NCBI GenBank assembly: GCA_004028505.1
Contig: MTKO01000060.1
Location: forward strand, 1-57,630
Direction of reading: 5' to 3'
Length of the DNA: 57,630 bases
Origin: Candidatus Electrothrix aarhusensis
Lineage (GTDB): Bacteria > Desulfobacterota > Desulfobulbia > Desulfobulbales > Desulfobulbaceae
Shown here: one piece after another, positions 16,948 through 25,128 of the stretch
How the letters are laid out: each line of letters opens with the position of its first letter
Numbering within the stretch: the stretch's first letter is position 1
The notes under the pieces: generated by a model
What the model was told of the DNA's origin: nothing
Databases searched by the model: none
What the model saw: only the letters and a program-made list of their open reading frames with translations
Made by a program: the position numbers and the translations under genes

Positions 16948-17787
16948 TTATTGACCAATCTGATTTTCTACGTCGTCATCCTGAGTGCCGATGCCGATAT
17001 CAGCCAAGTTCCATGTCGGCATGGTCAGTGCTGGGAGCCACTTGTCCAAACCCCATTTGGGTGGATCCCCGGCTGCCAGTCTTTCCTGTAAGGATTTTGC
17101 CTTTGGAATAATTGATGCGTCAGGATACATGGTGAGAATATATTTCAGACGATGCTTGGCCTGGTCATATTTCTTGGTACGGACATAGAAAACCGCAACA
17201 TAGTACTCATGATTAACAATAAATTCTCGGGCTGTTCGAATTCTTGCTTTGGCCTCTCTGGTATAGGGCGAATCCGGGTAGGCACGTAACAAACGGGAAA
17301 AGGATTTAATAGCATCCTGAGCTCCTGTCGAATCCCGATCAATCCGATCAGTGCGGGAGTAATCGCACATGCCGATCTGGAACATGACATAAGGAATAGC
17401 CTCGTTGGTGGGATGCCTTTCCTCAAATTCCTTGTACAGCTCTTTGGCCTCTTCGTACTTATCGTTATAATATTCGCAATCGGCCAGTTTCAACTCAGCC
17501 AGCAAGGCTTCAGGGCTAAAGGGATAACGATCCTTGATTTCCTGAAAATCTTTCATAGCGGTATTGTACCGGCCTATCTTATAAGACTCCATGCCCTGCA
17601 CAATCAACTTATTTGCTGAGTCAAATTCTTCTTCTTGCTCTCCGCCTGAGCCGAAAAAAGACCAAGAGCTGAACATGCCTTCCGTGGTCGCACAGCCGGT
17701 TAAGGAGAGGCAGGTGGTGACGAGGAAAAAATAGACAGCTGTTCGTGTTAATGTGCCGTATTTATCGCTATATTTTTTTGTCATCAT
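16948..17787 (-). CDS. bamD: Outer membrane protein assembly factor BamD
   Basis: Lipoprotein of the BAM complex that folds beta-barrel proteins into the outer membrane. A signal peptide ends in a lipobox LTGC, with the lipidated Cys at about residue 32. Five TPR-like units follow, with YDQAKHRLKYILTMYPD and the typical YPFSPEALLAELKLADCEYY segment. Total 279 residues, a little above the usual 245 because of a longer N-terminus and C-terminal tail. Start at 17787 uses the first of two adjacent ATG codons; no strong ribosome binding site is evident. It is followed after 12 bp by pilB/gspE. Confidence 0.88.
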   Translation of the reverse strand: MMTKKYSDKYGTLTRTAVYFFLVTTCLSLTGCATTEGMFSSWSFFGSGGEQEEEFDSANKLIVQGMESYKIGRYNTAMKDFQEIKDRYPFSPEALLAELKLADCEYYNDKYEEAKELYKEFEERHPTNEAIPYVMFQIGMCDYSRTDRIDRDSTGAQDAIKSFSRLLRAYPDSPYTREAKARIRTAREFIVNHEYYVAVFYVRTKKYDQAKHRLKYILTMYPDASIIPKAKSLQERLAAGDPPKWGLDKWLPALTMPTWNLADIGIGTQDDDVENQIGQ

Positions 17788-17854
17788 GATTGTATTCTGG
17801 TTCTGAAGAATCTATATGTGCAGAGATGGCTCACTCGAACTTACCCGAAGAGGG

Positions 17855-18289
17855 TTATTCGGGCCATAGTTCCTTATCAAGCGCCTGCTCAAATGACCAA
17901 GGGCACTCCTCCGGAAAGGTCTTCTTGGTCAAACCTGTTTCCCTCGCCGCACCGGTACGGGCGTATTTATAAGCACGCTCAATGGCTTGAGGGATTTTTT
18001 GTTTCATGCTCGGATTATCCAGAAGATGATCTGTCAACTGATCTCTCTGCTCTTCGATGGTGTAGCGCCAGCTGTTTCCTCGGTATCCGGGTTGAAACTG
18101 CCATTTAAGGAGATGGATAAAAAGGATGGTTAAGCGGCTGACAAGTTCACGTTGTAAGCTTTTGCCCATATCTTCTATCTCCTCGGCAAGATGTTCTCTG
18201 TCGATTTTATCAACTCTTCCTGCCCGGAGCAGCGCGGCCTGTTGTGCTGTCCAGCCGAAGAAATCGGCGGCATGTAACTCTTCAGCCAT
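17855..18289 (-). CDS. DUF29 domain-containing protein
   Basis: A 144-residue member of the DUF29 family, recognised by the DREHLAEEIEDMGKS motif, the LLKWQFQP segment and WRYTIEEQRDQL. The family is helical, widespread in cyanobacteria and proteobacteria and of unknown function; it is common in genomes rich in toxin-antitoxin and mobile genes. The start ATG at 18289 gives the standard length. It ends 67 bp before bamD in the same direction; no functional link is apparent. Confidence 0.85.
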   Translation of the reverse strand: MAEELHAADFFGWTAQQAALLRAGRVDKIDREHLAEEIEDMGKSLQRELVSRLTILFIHLLKWQFQPGYRGNSWRYTIEEQRDQLTDHLLDNPSMKQKIPQAIERAYKYARTGAARETGLTKKTFPEECPWSFEQALDKELWPE

Positions 18290-18484
18290 AGTTTGTCCTG
18301 TTTGGAGTAGTGATTTGCTCTTTTGTCAGCATGGAATCAGTTCCTACAATTTATTCAGCACAGTATCCAGCGTTGCTTTCATCCTTTTCTTCTCAATTGC
18401 CGGATCGCTCTTCTAAGGGGATTACTCCCGCACCAGAAATGGCTTCGCTTTCTGTTCTGGCGCGGTTCCAAGGCTTCAAGCAAC

Positions 18485-19624
18485 CTACCCCTGTATGCCC
18501 GCCACAGCTTCTTTCACCAAGGCTGCCACAGTCGTTTTGACCGGATCACCCTGTTCATAAAGCGTGATTTCCGTCTCATCCTTTTGCAGGCTCATGATCT
18601 GAAACAAAGCCTCCTTGGCCTTGACTCGTCCTAACAGGCGGGCCATCAGGCCGCGTACCACAGGGTTCTCGTCCTCAAGGAAGTGAAAGGTCGAATAAAA
18701 GGGTGTTTTACGGATAAGATCAGGTCGAGTTGCCGCAACCTCACTTAACCCCCAAAGCGCAGCTTCCTGCGTTCCTTCATCACCCATGAAATTAAGCAGA
18801 TGACGGGCAAAAGCCCCGTAGATATCCGGGCGGGCAGCCACAATAGCCCCGATGGCCTCGACCATACCCCAGGGCATGGAAGCGGAATCGGAGCAGGACT
18901 CAAAGAGCCGGTGGAGCATATCCGCTACCGGAGCCGGTTCTCGGGTTGAGAGTCGGGCTGAAACCTGCCCGATCAGCCAGGCTGTTTTGTAGCGCTTATT
19001 CGGTTCTGGCTCATAAAGCAACCGCTGCATAAAGCGCAAGGCTCGCTTGTCGTCAAAACACAGGTCCAATAATCCTTCAATATCATTGGCCTCAACCAAT
19101 TTTTTGACGATCATTTTGGAGGACCGCTTCTTCTGCCGCTTGGGATCACGGGCCGGTTCCACCTCAGGAATCACGAAGCCAGCAGGGCCTTTTTCGCTTT
19201 CTGCCAATGCCGTTTGGGCCTCATGTTCCTTCTTCTTGGCAAAACGATCAGCAATCTCTGCCACGTCCTTATGCAGGCGGACAAAATAGAGCACCCCGCG
19301 CACCCCGCGTCCGTCCAGATTTCTCTTGGGACAGATCTGGTGGGTGACATCATCATAGTCTTCCACCCGACCGGTGAGATAGTCATCTTCCGGGAGCAGT
19401 TCCCAGGCCAGATCCCATTCTTCACCGCAGGCATAGACCAGACATTCTACTATGGCCGAACCGATATTATGGCCAGTGGCATCACAGGCATAAACAGCAC
19501 CGCATTCGCATCGGCCCACAGGGAACTCGGTCATTTTTCGTTGCAGGGCCTCCACAGGACGCCCTACATCCATGCCGCAGAACGGGCACCATGGCTTGGT
19601 ATTTAGTTGTTTTTTTCCTGCCAT
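18485..19624 (-). CDS. DVU0298-like HEAT-repeat protein
   Basis: A 379-residue cytoplasmic protein. The first 100 residues hold a zinc-ribbon-like region (CPFC near 14-17 and CECG near 39-42). After a charged linker come HEAT-like repeats from about 165, with RFMQRLLYEPEPNKRYKTAWLIGQV and VRGLMARLLGRV. The C-terminal half matches the DVU0298 family known from sulfate-reducing bacteria, whose function is not known. The stop is 379 codons after an ATG overlapping the TPR gene stop by 1 bp, so the two are translationally coupled. The family's distribution is one reason I infer a sulfate-reducer lineage. Confidence 0.75.
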   Translation of the reverse strand: MAGKKQLNTKPWCPFCGMDVGRPVEALQRKMTEFPVGRCECGAVYACDATGHNIGSAIVECLVYACGEEWDLAWELLPEDDYLTGRVEDYDDVTHQICPKRNLDGRGVRGVLYFVRLHKDVAEIADRFAKKKEHEAQTALAESEKGPAGFVIPEVEPARDPKRQKKRSSKMIVKKLVEANDIEGLLDLCFDDKRALRFMQRLLYEPEPNKRYKTAWLIGQVSARLSTREPAPVADMLHRLFESCSDSASMPWGMVEAIGAIVAARPDIYGAFARHLLNFMGDEGTQEAALWGLSEVAATRPDLIRKTPFYSTFHFLEDENPVVRGLMARLLGRVKAKEALFQIMSLQKDETEITLYEQGDPVKTTVAALVKEAVAGIQG

Positions 19625-20259
19625 TATGCCGCCAATTTTTCTTCCAGTCCTTGAATGAAACGCGGATCAACAGTGTAGCCCAGTTCATTGGCCTTATCCA
19701 TGTTTCGTTTGGCTTCCTCATAAGCACCGGAGAAATACAGGGCCACCGCCAGGTTATTCCGGGCCATACCGTTATCCGGTTCTAGGGTCACGGCCTGACG
19801 GGCCGATTCCACAGCCTTCTCATCCTGCTCCAGCATGGTGCAGACCGAAGTCATGTTGATCCAAGGGGTCAGAAGATGGGGGTCAATCTGGATGGCCCTT
19901 TCATAGCATGCCAAGGCTTCCTCCGCTTTTCCCTCATGCTGGCGGATCAGGCCAATATTGACATGAGCCTCTGCCATCTTTGGGGTGATTTTGAGGGCTT
20001 TTTCATTCAGCTCCAGAGCTTTGGGGACATCACCTTTGTCAAAATAGATAGCACCGAGGTTGATGTAGCTTTCCACGGAATGGTCATCCAGCTCAATGGC
20101 TTTTTCCAGTTCACGGACAGCATCATCAACGCGGCCAGCTTGGCGATAGATCAGACCGAGCTTATGATGAGCAATGATATTTCCTGGATTTTCGACGCAT
20201 ATTTTCTCTAGCTCACCGATAACGGTGTCCAGGGAGACTTTGGTTTGTTCTTGTGACAT
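19624..20259 (-). CDS. Tetratricopeptide repeat protein
   Basis: A 211-residue soluble protein made of about five consecutive 34-residue TPR units (from about residue 27 to 190), each with the W/L-G-A-P pattern, e.g. ESYINLGAIYFDKGDVPKALEL. No signal peptide or membrane segment, so it is probably a cytoplasmic scaffold. AAGGAA precedes the ATG at 20259. It overlaps the DVU0298-like gene by 1 bp, so the two likely work together. Specific partner unknown. Confidence 0.85.
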   Translation of the reverse strand: MSQEQTKVSLDTVIGELEKICVENPGNIIAHHKLGLIYRQAGRVDDAVRELEKAIELDDHSVESYINLGAIYFDKGDVPKALELNEKALKITPKMAEAHVNIGLIRQHEGKAEEALACYERAIQIDPHLLTPWINMTSVCTMLEQDEKAVESARQAVTLEPDNGMARNNLAVALYFSGAYEEAKRNMDKANELGYTVDPRFIQGLEEKLAA

Positions 20260-20578
20260 TATATATTCCTTATAAGATGACAGAATGTTGAAACTGATAC
20301 CTATACTTTAACGTAATGAAAACGCGATTTGCTACATTATAGGCATTAATGGGAATGTGGCAAGCGATAAACGCAGAAATGGAGTCTTGTAACGAGGTGA
20401 TAGCGTTGAGGGGAATGTCTGTCAGTACAGTCTGGATTAATTTTTTACGATAAATTAAAGTAGGTTGTGATAGGAGCATTTGGGATGCTGCTGCACCGTA
20501 GTATGACATGCAGAAAAGGGGCAAGATGCCGAGCCCCCTTTTTTTAAAGGCCTTCTTTCTGCTGGGCCGCCAAGGCCC
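20260..20578. other. Intergenic, no recognised feature
   Basis: 319 bp upstream of the TPR gene and downstream of the CGGC gene, both minus strand. Apart from the TPR ribosome binding site I see no gene, strong hairpin with T-run or repeat. Confidence 0.4.
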
Positions 20579-20937
20579 TTAATAGGCGTGGGTGCCGAGA
20601 ACCACCTTGATACCCATGTTTTTTTCCAAGGTCACTTGCAGATCATCAAAATTGATGGGGCAGCCTGCCATCTCCATAGCGGATTTCATGCAGGTACCAA
20701 GGTGAAGAACCTCAAAGGGTCGGTCAAGGCTTTTGGTAGTCTCGTTGAGCAATTTCACCTTGGGCACGGTCAGGCCAGGGCAGTCACCGCAGTCGGTCAT
20801 GGCAACCAGTTCGATGTCTTCATCTTTATATTGGGCAAAGGCACCATTTTTTCAGAGATGGCCTTATAGCATTTTGCGCAGGCAACGCAGGATTGATCTT
20901 TGATTCGTTTACAGTAAAGAATTGCGATTTTAGACAT
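20579..20937 (-). CDS. CGGC domain protein, frameshifted
   Basis: A small cysteine-rich protein of about 119 residues of the CGGC family, proposed to bind metal or an iron-sulfur cluster. ATG at 20937 follows AAGGA and reads KIAILYCKRI and SCVACAKCYKAISEK. The frame then breaks at a run of six A on the coding strand (20847-20852); a seventh A restores NGAFAQYKDEDIELVAMTDCGDCPGL. The second half has GTCMKSAMEMAGCP. Both halves are typical of the family, so this is most likely a homopolymer error. Such proteins are common in anaerobes. Confidence 0.8.
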
Positions 20938-21299
20938 GTGATTTTCCTTATTTAAAGTTTTCAATAAAACTACTTAGCAGTAGCCAAGATTATGTGCTGA
21001 CTAAAAGCGGGTATTTTAAGAATGAGGGGTGGTGTGGGGAATCGTTTCGGGGCTCCATTGAATTGTTGCTATAACATGCTTCAATGCAAAGGGAAATGAT
21101 GTTCCAACAAAGATGAATATTGCTTTTTGGCAACCTAAATCGCGGTGGTGCTGTTGTCAAGAACTTTATTGCGGCGGCGGGATAATCGTCAGGTAGGGAA
21201 TAGGATTGCCGATGAGGGAGAAACAGGATTCGTTTAGCAGAAAGAGTGCGCACATCATGTGGGCTGCAAACGGAGCGGAAAGGCTGCCCGGTGGGACTG
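20938..21299. other. Intergenic with one copy of a 49-bp direct repeat
   Basis: 362 bp between the CGGC gene and the PIN gene. The only structure I see is the repeat at 21137-21185, matched by 22151-22199 on the other side of the PIN pair. Confidence 0.4.
21137..21185 (+). repeat. 49-bp direct repeat flanking the PIN pair, left copy
   Basis: Aligns without gaps to 22151-22199 at about 73%; both begin AAATCG, share TGTCAAG and end GGCGGCGGGAT. The two copies are 1014 bp apart and enclose exactly the PIN gene and its partner. Confidence 0.55.
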
Positions 21300-21794
21300 T
21301 CATATCCATTGATTTCTCATATGGTTGAAATTCACAATCTGGACATGCAGGTTTAAAGCATAATGATACAGCGGAAGATCAGCCGTGATTACAATGCAGT
21401 CGCTTTGCCGTGCAAGGAGACAGAGACCGGCATCAGTGATTCCCAATTTGTGGTACACAGGCGTTTTGACAATTTCAGCACCTTCGACATGCACTTCTCG
21501 GGCAGTACATATATATGCGGCCAGCCTCTTGCCTGCTTCGCACCTCCTGCTGTCATCCATCCAGTCCAGCAGGTTCGATGTCTCCGCAATTACATGGGGC
21601 GTGGTGTATCTCCAGCCAAATCGTTCCACAACCTTTGTCAGCTCAACAACATCCCTTGTTGCGAACTGCTGTGTCCTCTTGAACCGCTCAACCTCCCCTT
21701 CGCCAAATGAACCTACAAGCAAAGCAATCAAGAGGTTTGCATCAAGCAGAACCCCTTTGCTTTGCAATGCCGGAGGAAGGTTGTCGTCATACAT
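21300..21794 (-). CDS. PIN domain protein, probable ribonuclease toxin
   Basis: A 164-residue PIN-fold protein. The acidic active-site residues are visible: D18 (LLDANLL), E71 (IAETSNLL), D121 (GITDAGL) and D139 (ITADLPL). PIN proteins usually cleave RNA as VapC-type toxins. It overlaps the 3' end of the upstream 103-residue gene by 8 bp, as toxin-antitoxin pairs do, but that partner is not a classic VapB. Spacing between E71 and D121 is longer than in a minimal VapC, and this PIN subtype also occurs in non-toxin roles. Confidence in the fold is good, in toxin function moderate. Confidence 0.7.
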   Translation of the reverse strand: MYDDNLPPALQSKGVLLDANLLIALLVGSFGEGEVERFKRTQQFATRDVVELTKVVERFGWRYTTPHVIAETSNLLDWMDDSRRCEAGKRLAAYICTAREVHVEGAEIVKTPVYHKLGITDAGLCLLARQSDCIVITADLPLYHYALNLHVQIVNFNHMRNQWI

Positions 21795-22098
21795 GTGCGG
21801 CCTTCATTGAAATCAGATGTCCGTCGGACGCATCAATCTTGAATACCTTATACACCCTTGGTATTTTTTCCTCGGTAGTGATGCTAGTGTCGCCGAACAT
21901 GCTGGACACCATCTTGCTGCCTCTGCTGATCGTTCTTACCTCATGATGCGAGTCATATCCAAGCGTTATCAACCATGCTTGTTCCGTCTCATCAAAGTTC
22001 ACTTCTTCAAGCATGAGATGAGGCAGAGTCTGCTCTGCAAATAATTGCAGCACTTGATCTTTGGCGATTTTTACAGCGTCATAAAGTTCGATAGTCAT
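21787..22098 (-). CDS. Hypothetical protein, partner of the PIN protein
   Basis: A 103-residue soluble protein with an N-terminal helix (DAVKIAKDQVLQLF) and then strands ending in PRVYKVFKIDASDGHLISMK, which recalls a PepSY-like or small beta-sheet fold; I do not recognise the family. It overlaps the PIN start by 8 bp, so the two are coupled and may be a toxin-antitoxin-like pair, with this gene first. It lacks an obvious DNA-binding motif. The 49-bp repeat copy at 22151-22199 lies just upstream and could contain its promoter. Confidence 0.55.
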   Translation of the reverse strand: MTIELYDAVKIAKDQVLQLFAEQTLPHLMLEEVNFDETEQAWLITLGYDSHHEVRTISRGSKMVSSMFGDTSITTEEKIPRVYKVFKIDASDGHLISMKAAHV

Positions 22099-22150
22099 TT
22101 GTATGTATTCGGGAATAGGTTCTTCTTCAGGGACTGTTTGCGGGCAGAAT

Positions 22151-22199
22151 AAATCGGGGCGGCGGCTCTGTCAAGTATTTTGTTGTGGCGGCGGGATGA
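22151..22199 (+). repeat. 49-bp direct repeat flanking the PIN pair, right copy
   Basis: Partner of 21137-21185. The GGGATGAGCATCCC palindrome directly follows and overlaps the end of this copy. Confidence 0.55.
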
Positions 22200-22367
22200 G
22201 CATCCCGACTACTCCGAGATTAGTATCCCAGTTGGTAGCAAGGGTTAATACCCCCGCAAGGAAAAGGGATGCTGTGTGAAGGTTGAAGCGCGAGCTATGT
22301 GCTTCTTCATATCTGCGCCATCAGCTCGCCCTTTCTCTTTTGGTAGTCCTTGTCATCTATGAGATTC

Positions 22368-22498
22368 GGGCTTGGTTCTAACTTCGGCCATTTTGTTGAA
22401 ACGACCTGTGCCCCTGTGGTTATTATGCTAATTTTATAATCTTATTTGCGCATAAAATGTCAGTCGTAAATCAATTGGCCGAACTTAGAACCAAGCCC
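22368..22498. repeat. 131-bp element with 22-bp inverted ends
   Basis: GGGCTTGGTTCTAACTTCGG... at 22368-22389 is the reverse complement of 22477-22498 with one mismatch. The 87-bp centre is AT-rich and noncoding. Size and structure suggest a miniature inverted-repeat element; alternatively the arms form a large cruciform that ends transcription of ribF, whose stop is 25 bp away. Confidence 0.6.
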
Positions 22499-22522
22499 TC
22501 TTCTCCTTGCCGCTTCCGGCAA

Positions 22523-23503
22523 TTACATCGTCATAGCATTAAACCGTTCCTCGCAGGAGAGCACCCGCTCTTTTGCAGCCTCGGTAAGTACCTGCTTGGC
22601 TGTGGCGATATCCTTTTGGATCTGTGCGGACAGCTCTTCAATCGAGTTGAATTTTACTTCCCCGCGCAAATAGCGGAGCAGGTTGAGTCGGATAGGATGA
22701 CCGTAAATGTCTTTATTGAAATCGAAAATATGCGTTTCGGCAAGCAGCTCATTTTCTCCAAAGGTGGGATTGTAGCCTATATTAGTAACACTACCGTACA
22801 TCTTGTCGTCATACAGCACTTGAGTTACGTACACGCCTTTTTTCGGACAGAGATCTTCTTCAGACAGCTTCAGGTTTGCAGTGGGAAAGCCTATTTCTGA
22901 TCCTCCCCGTTGTTTGCCCCGTTGCACCTCGCCGTGGATATGGTAACAGCGGCCCAGCAGATTGCGAACATCATGCATTCGTCCTTCCATAACCAGTTCC
23001 CGTATTTTGGTGCTGGAAACCAGCATCTCTTCTTCATAATGGGCCTCAACCACCGAGACCGGAAATCCTTTTTCCTTTCCTTGGCCACGGAGGAAATCAA
23101 TATTTCCTTCTCTGCCCCGGCCAAAGGCGTAATCGTACCCGACCACTAATTCGTGGACACCTATGGTGTCACAGAGGATATTATTGACAAAATCAGTGGC
23201 TGTGGTTTTAGCAAAATCCAAATCAAAAGGAAGAATGATGAGGACATCAATGCCGGCCATGCGGATCAGTTCGATTTTTTGCCGAGTCGTGGAAATTAAC
23301 CTGATACCTTCGGGTCGCAACACCTTCAGCGGATGCGGGTCAAAAGTGATAGCCACCGAGGTGCCGCCGTTGCGTTTGGCCCGAATCGCCACCTCGTGAA
23401 ATAATAATTGGTGTCCCAGATGCACCCCATCAAAATTGCCAATAGTGACGACTGGACGTTTAAAGGGGTTTTTTATTTCTTGTGTGTTTTTATACAGATG
23501 CAT
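22523..23503 (-). CDS. ribF: Bifunctional riboflavin kinase / FAD synthetase
   Basis: Converts riboflavin to FMN and then FAD. The 326-residue protein has the N-terminal adenylyltransferase domain with VVTIGNFDGVHLGHQ (the HxGH nucleotide-binding motif), FDPHPLKVL, and STKIRELVMEGR at about residue 160. The C-terminal kinase domain has GSEIGFPTANL and KKGVYVTQV. Start at 23503 gives MHLYKN, typical in length. No riboswitch was seen upstream. The gene stands alone on the minus strand between the 131-bp element and the divergently placed tRNA-Leu. Confidence 0.92.
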   Translation of the reverse strand: MHLYKNTQEIKNPFKRPVVTIGNFDGVHLGHQLLFHEVAIRAKRNGGTSVAITFDPHPLKVLRPEGIRLISTTRQKIELIRMAGIDVLIILPFDLDFAKTTATDFVNNILCDTIGVHELVVGYDYAFGRGREGNIDFLRGQGKEKGFPVSVVEAHYEEEMLVSSTKIRELVMEGRMHDVRNLLGRCYHIHGEVQRGKQRGGSEIGFPTANLKLSEEDLCPKKGVYVTQVLYDDKMYGSVTNIGYNPTFGENELLAETHIFDFNKDIYGHPIRLNLLRYLRGEVKFNSIEELSAQIQKDIATAKQVLTEAAKERVLSCEERFNAMTM

Positions 23504-23703
23504 ATATTTTTTTTGTTGCCTCGTTTAATTATGCGGGTCATTTTTTACTTTTCCGATGCATTTGACTGTTTCGGAAAAACAAGCATATTTCTTTCTCTTG
23601 GGCAAAACAGAATATGTACTCCAACCAGACAAAACCCGCAAACAGTTCATGTGTCCTTGAGAGAGACATATTCATTTTTTTATATAGGGGGACGAAAAAA
23701 CAA

Positions 23704-23732
23704 TTGACAGCGGGCAAAAAATAAGGCATATT
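23704..23732 (+). promoter_or_regulatory. Promoter of tRNA-Leu
   Basis: TTGACA at 23704-23709, 17-bp spacer, CATATT at 23727-23732. The tRNA begins 12 bp after the -10 box. Confidence 0.65.
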
Positions 23733-23743
23733 CTTTTCGCCGT

Positions 23744-23830
23744 GCCGAAGTGGCGGAACTGGTAGACGCGCTAGGTTCAGGGTCTAGTGGGCGTACGCTC
23801 GTGGGAGTTCGACTCTCCCCTTCGGCACCA
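23744..23830 (+). tRNA. tRNA-Leu (CAG)
   Basis: Class II tRNA of 87 nt with a long variable arm and an encoded CCA. The acceptor GCCGAAG pairs perfectly with CTTCGGC. The anticodon stem CTAGG/TCTAG encloses TTCAGGG, so the anticodon is CAG, reading CUG. D-loop GGTAGACGC and T-loop GTTCGACTC are normal. It decodes one of the commonest Leu codons of these genes. Confidence 0.96.
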
Positions 23831-23868
23831 TATTATAGTATCATAACGTCCATTGACGTTTCATAAAG

Positions 23869-23900
23869 CCCGCAACCTTAATTGGTTAGCGGGTTTTTTT
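23869..23900 (+). terminator. Rho-independent terminator of tRNA-Leu
   Basis: CCCGCAACC pairs with GGTTAGCGGG (one bulged A), followed by seven T, 38 bp after the tRNA 3' end. Confidence 0.85.
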
Positions 23901-24033
23901 GTGCCTTCTTTTCTATCCCCCTCCGTTATTTTTCATTGACATCCGATGCGCAAGGCGGGTACAACAGCGGGTGATGTCTACTAAAATCACGTATCCACCT
24001 TGTTTTGTATCCATCTTTTCAGGAGAGCCTGTC

Positions 24034-24648
24034 ATGCCGAACCTTGCTATAAAAAAAACAAAAGAAATTATTATTGTTTATTGTCTCGTTGTATTGTCTC
24101 TTGTTTTTGCAACTGATACCTATGCTGTAGGAGCAAAGGGTGAATTAATCTGTTACAATTCCTGTGAAATTTATTCAATAAAAACAACTGTAAATTACTA
24201 CAGTAAAGATCAGGCCACACAGGGGCTTTATAGCGATGCGCTTGTCTTTTGTTCTGATAAGGGCGGGTTGGAAAACTATAGCGTGAACTACTTTTTTTCT
24301 GCTGAAAATTTTCTGCTACCCGGAACCTCCTGGGAGGTGACGAGTTATAATGACGGTCAAGGACTTATCGATATAAACTTTTACAAAGAGCTCGTCATAC
24401 ACTTTGGGAGAGACGGTATAATTCAGGGTATATCTTTCTGTAATGGTTATGCTGGTTATTATACTGTCTTTGAAAATCAAATTTCTATGGGACCTGCCGC
24501 AACATTTGGCTTATGCGAAGGACTCATGAGACAGGAAGAACTGTTCTTAGAAGCATTGCGGGCTGCTACAATATATGAGACAAGAGGTGATCAACTGATA
24601 TTAAAAGACGGCAACGGAACTGCTGTTGCTCTTCTTGCCAGAAAATAA
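24034..24648 (+). CDS. Secreted META-domain protein
   Basis: A 204-residue exported protein. ATG at 24034 has AGGAGA seven bases upstream; a Sec signal peptide runs to about ATDTYA. From residue 85 on it is a META (HslJ-type) domain: GTSWEVTSYNDGQG, then FCNGYAGYYTV, ISMGPAATFGLC and the final DQLILKDGNGTAVALL. META domains occur in E. coli HslJ, linked to novobiocin resistance, and in many envelope proteins of unknown role. A second META protein in the window is the lipoprotein at 37658. No operon partner. Before the META domain is a cysteine-containing segment I do not recognise. Confidence 0.72.
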   Translation: MPNLAIKKTKEIIIVYCLVVLSLVFATDTYAVGAKGELICYNSCEIYSIKTTVNYYSKDQATQGLYSDALVFCSDKGGLENYSVNYFFSAENFLLPGTSWEVTSYNDGQGLIDINFYKELVIHFGRDGIIQGISFCNGYAGYYTVFENQISMGPAATFGLCEGLMRQEELFLEALRAATIYETRGDQLILKDGNGTAVALLARK

Positions 24649-25128
24649 GAACGCGACCCTATTAAACTTCGCAGGAAAATTCTTGCTGAATTTATGTAAA
24701 GTCCTGCTATTACTTTAATAGTGGGCTTTTTGTCTTTTTTTTGCAGGGGTATTTTTACCATTAAATTTCATGTCAAATGCGGGGTAAAAATTTCCGCACG
24801 AATTGCTGAGACCTCAGAGAGATCTGGCAAAGAGAATTTTTCTTTCTCTGTTTTAAAGATACCTCGTGCCACTTTGTTGCAATCATTCAAAATGCATTAA
24901 AAATTCAACGTAAAAAAAACTGCACATAGGATATAAAAAACTGTACAGTGTTGACGGATGGAGTATAATTTTTTATCTTCTACGATTGGACTTTCATGCT
25001 GGCTGTTAAAAGCCTGATGGAGACGGAAATGAGGCGTACAATTATGATTTTAGTACGCATTTAGGGGGACGGATAGTTGACGAGTAGGCTCAGTAAATGT
25101 AGTTACTGTATAAAGTAGGAGATATGTT
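24649..25128. other. 480-bp intergenic region upstream of the rhodanese pair
   Basis: Contains a terminator at 24703 and a TATAAT at 24964-24969 whose upstream box (CTGTAC) is poor; a TTGACG lies too close to serve as its -35. No gene seen. It likely carries the rhodanese promoter, 160 bp before the start. Confidence 0.4.
24703..24731 (+). terminator. Probable terminator after the META gene
   Basis: CCTGCTATTA pairs with AATAGTGGG (two wobble pairs), followed by CTTTTTG and, a few bases on, eight T. Confidence 0.65.

Noticed and set aside
20270..20524. 84-codon minus-strand frame between TPR and CGGC genes
   Set aside because: No ribosome binding site, unusual composition, no family; left as intergenic.
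24941..24969. Sigma70 promoter with TATAAT at 24964 upstream of the rhodaneses
   Set aside because: The -10 is perfect but the box 17 bp upstream is CTGTAC and the nearby TTGACG is only 7 bp away, so I do not call it.
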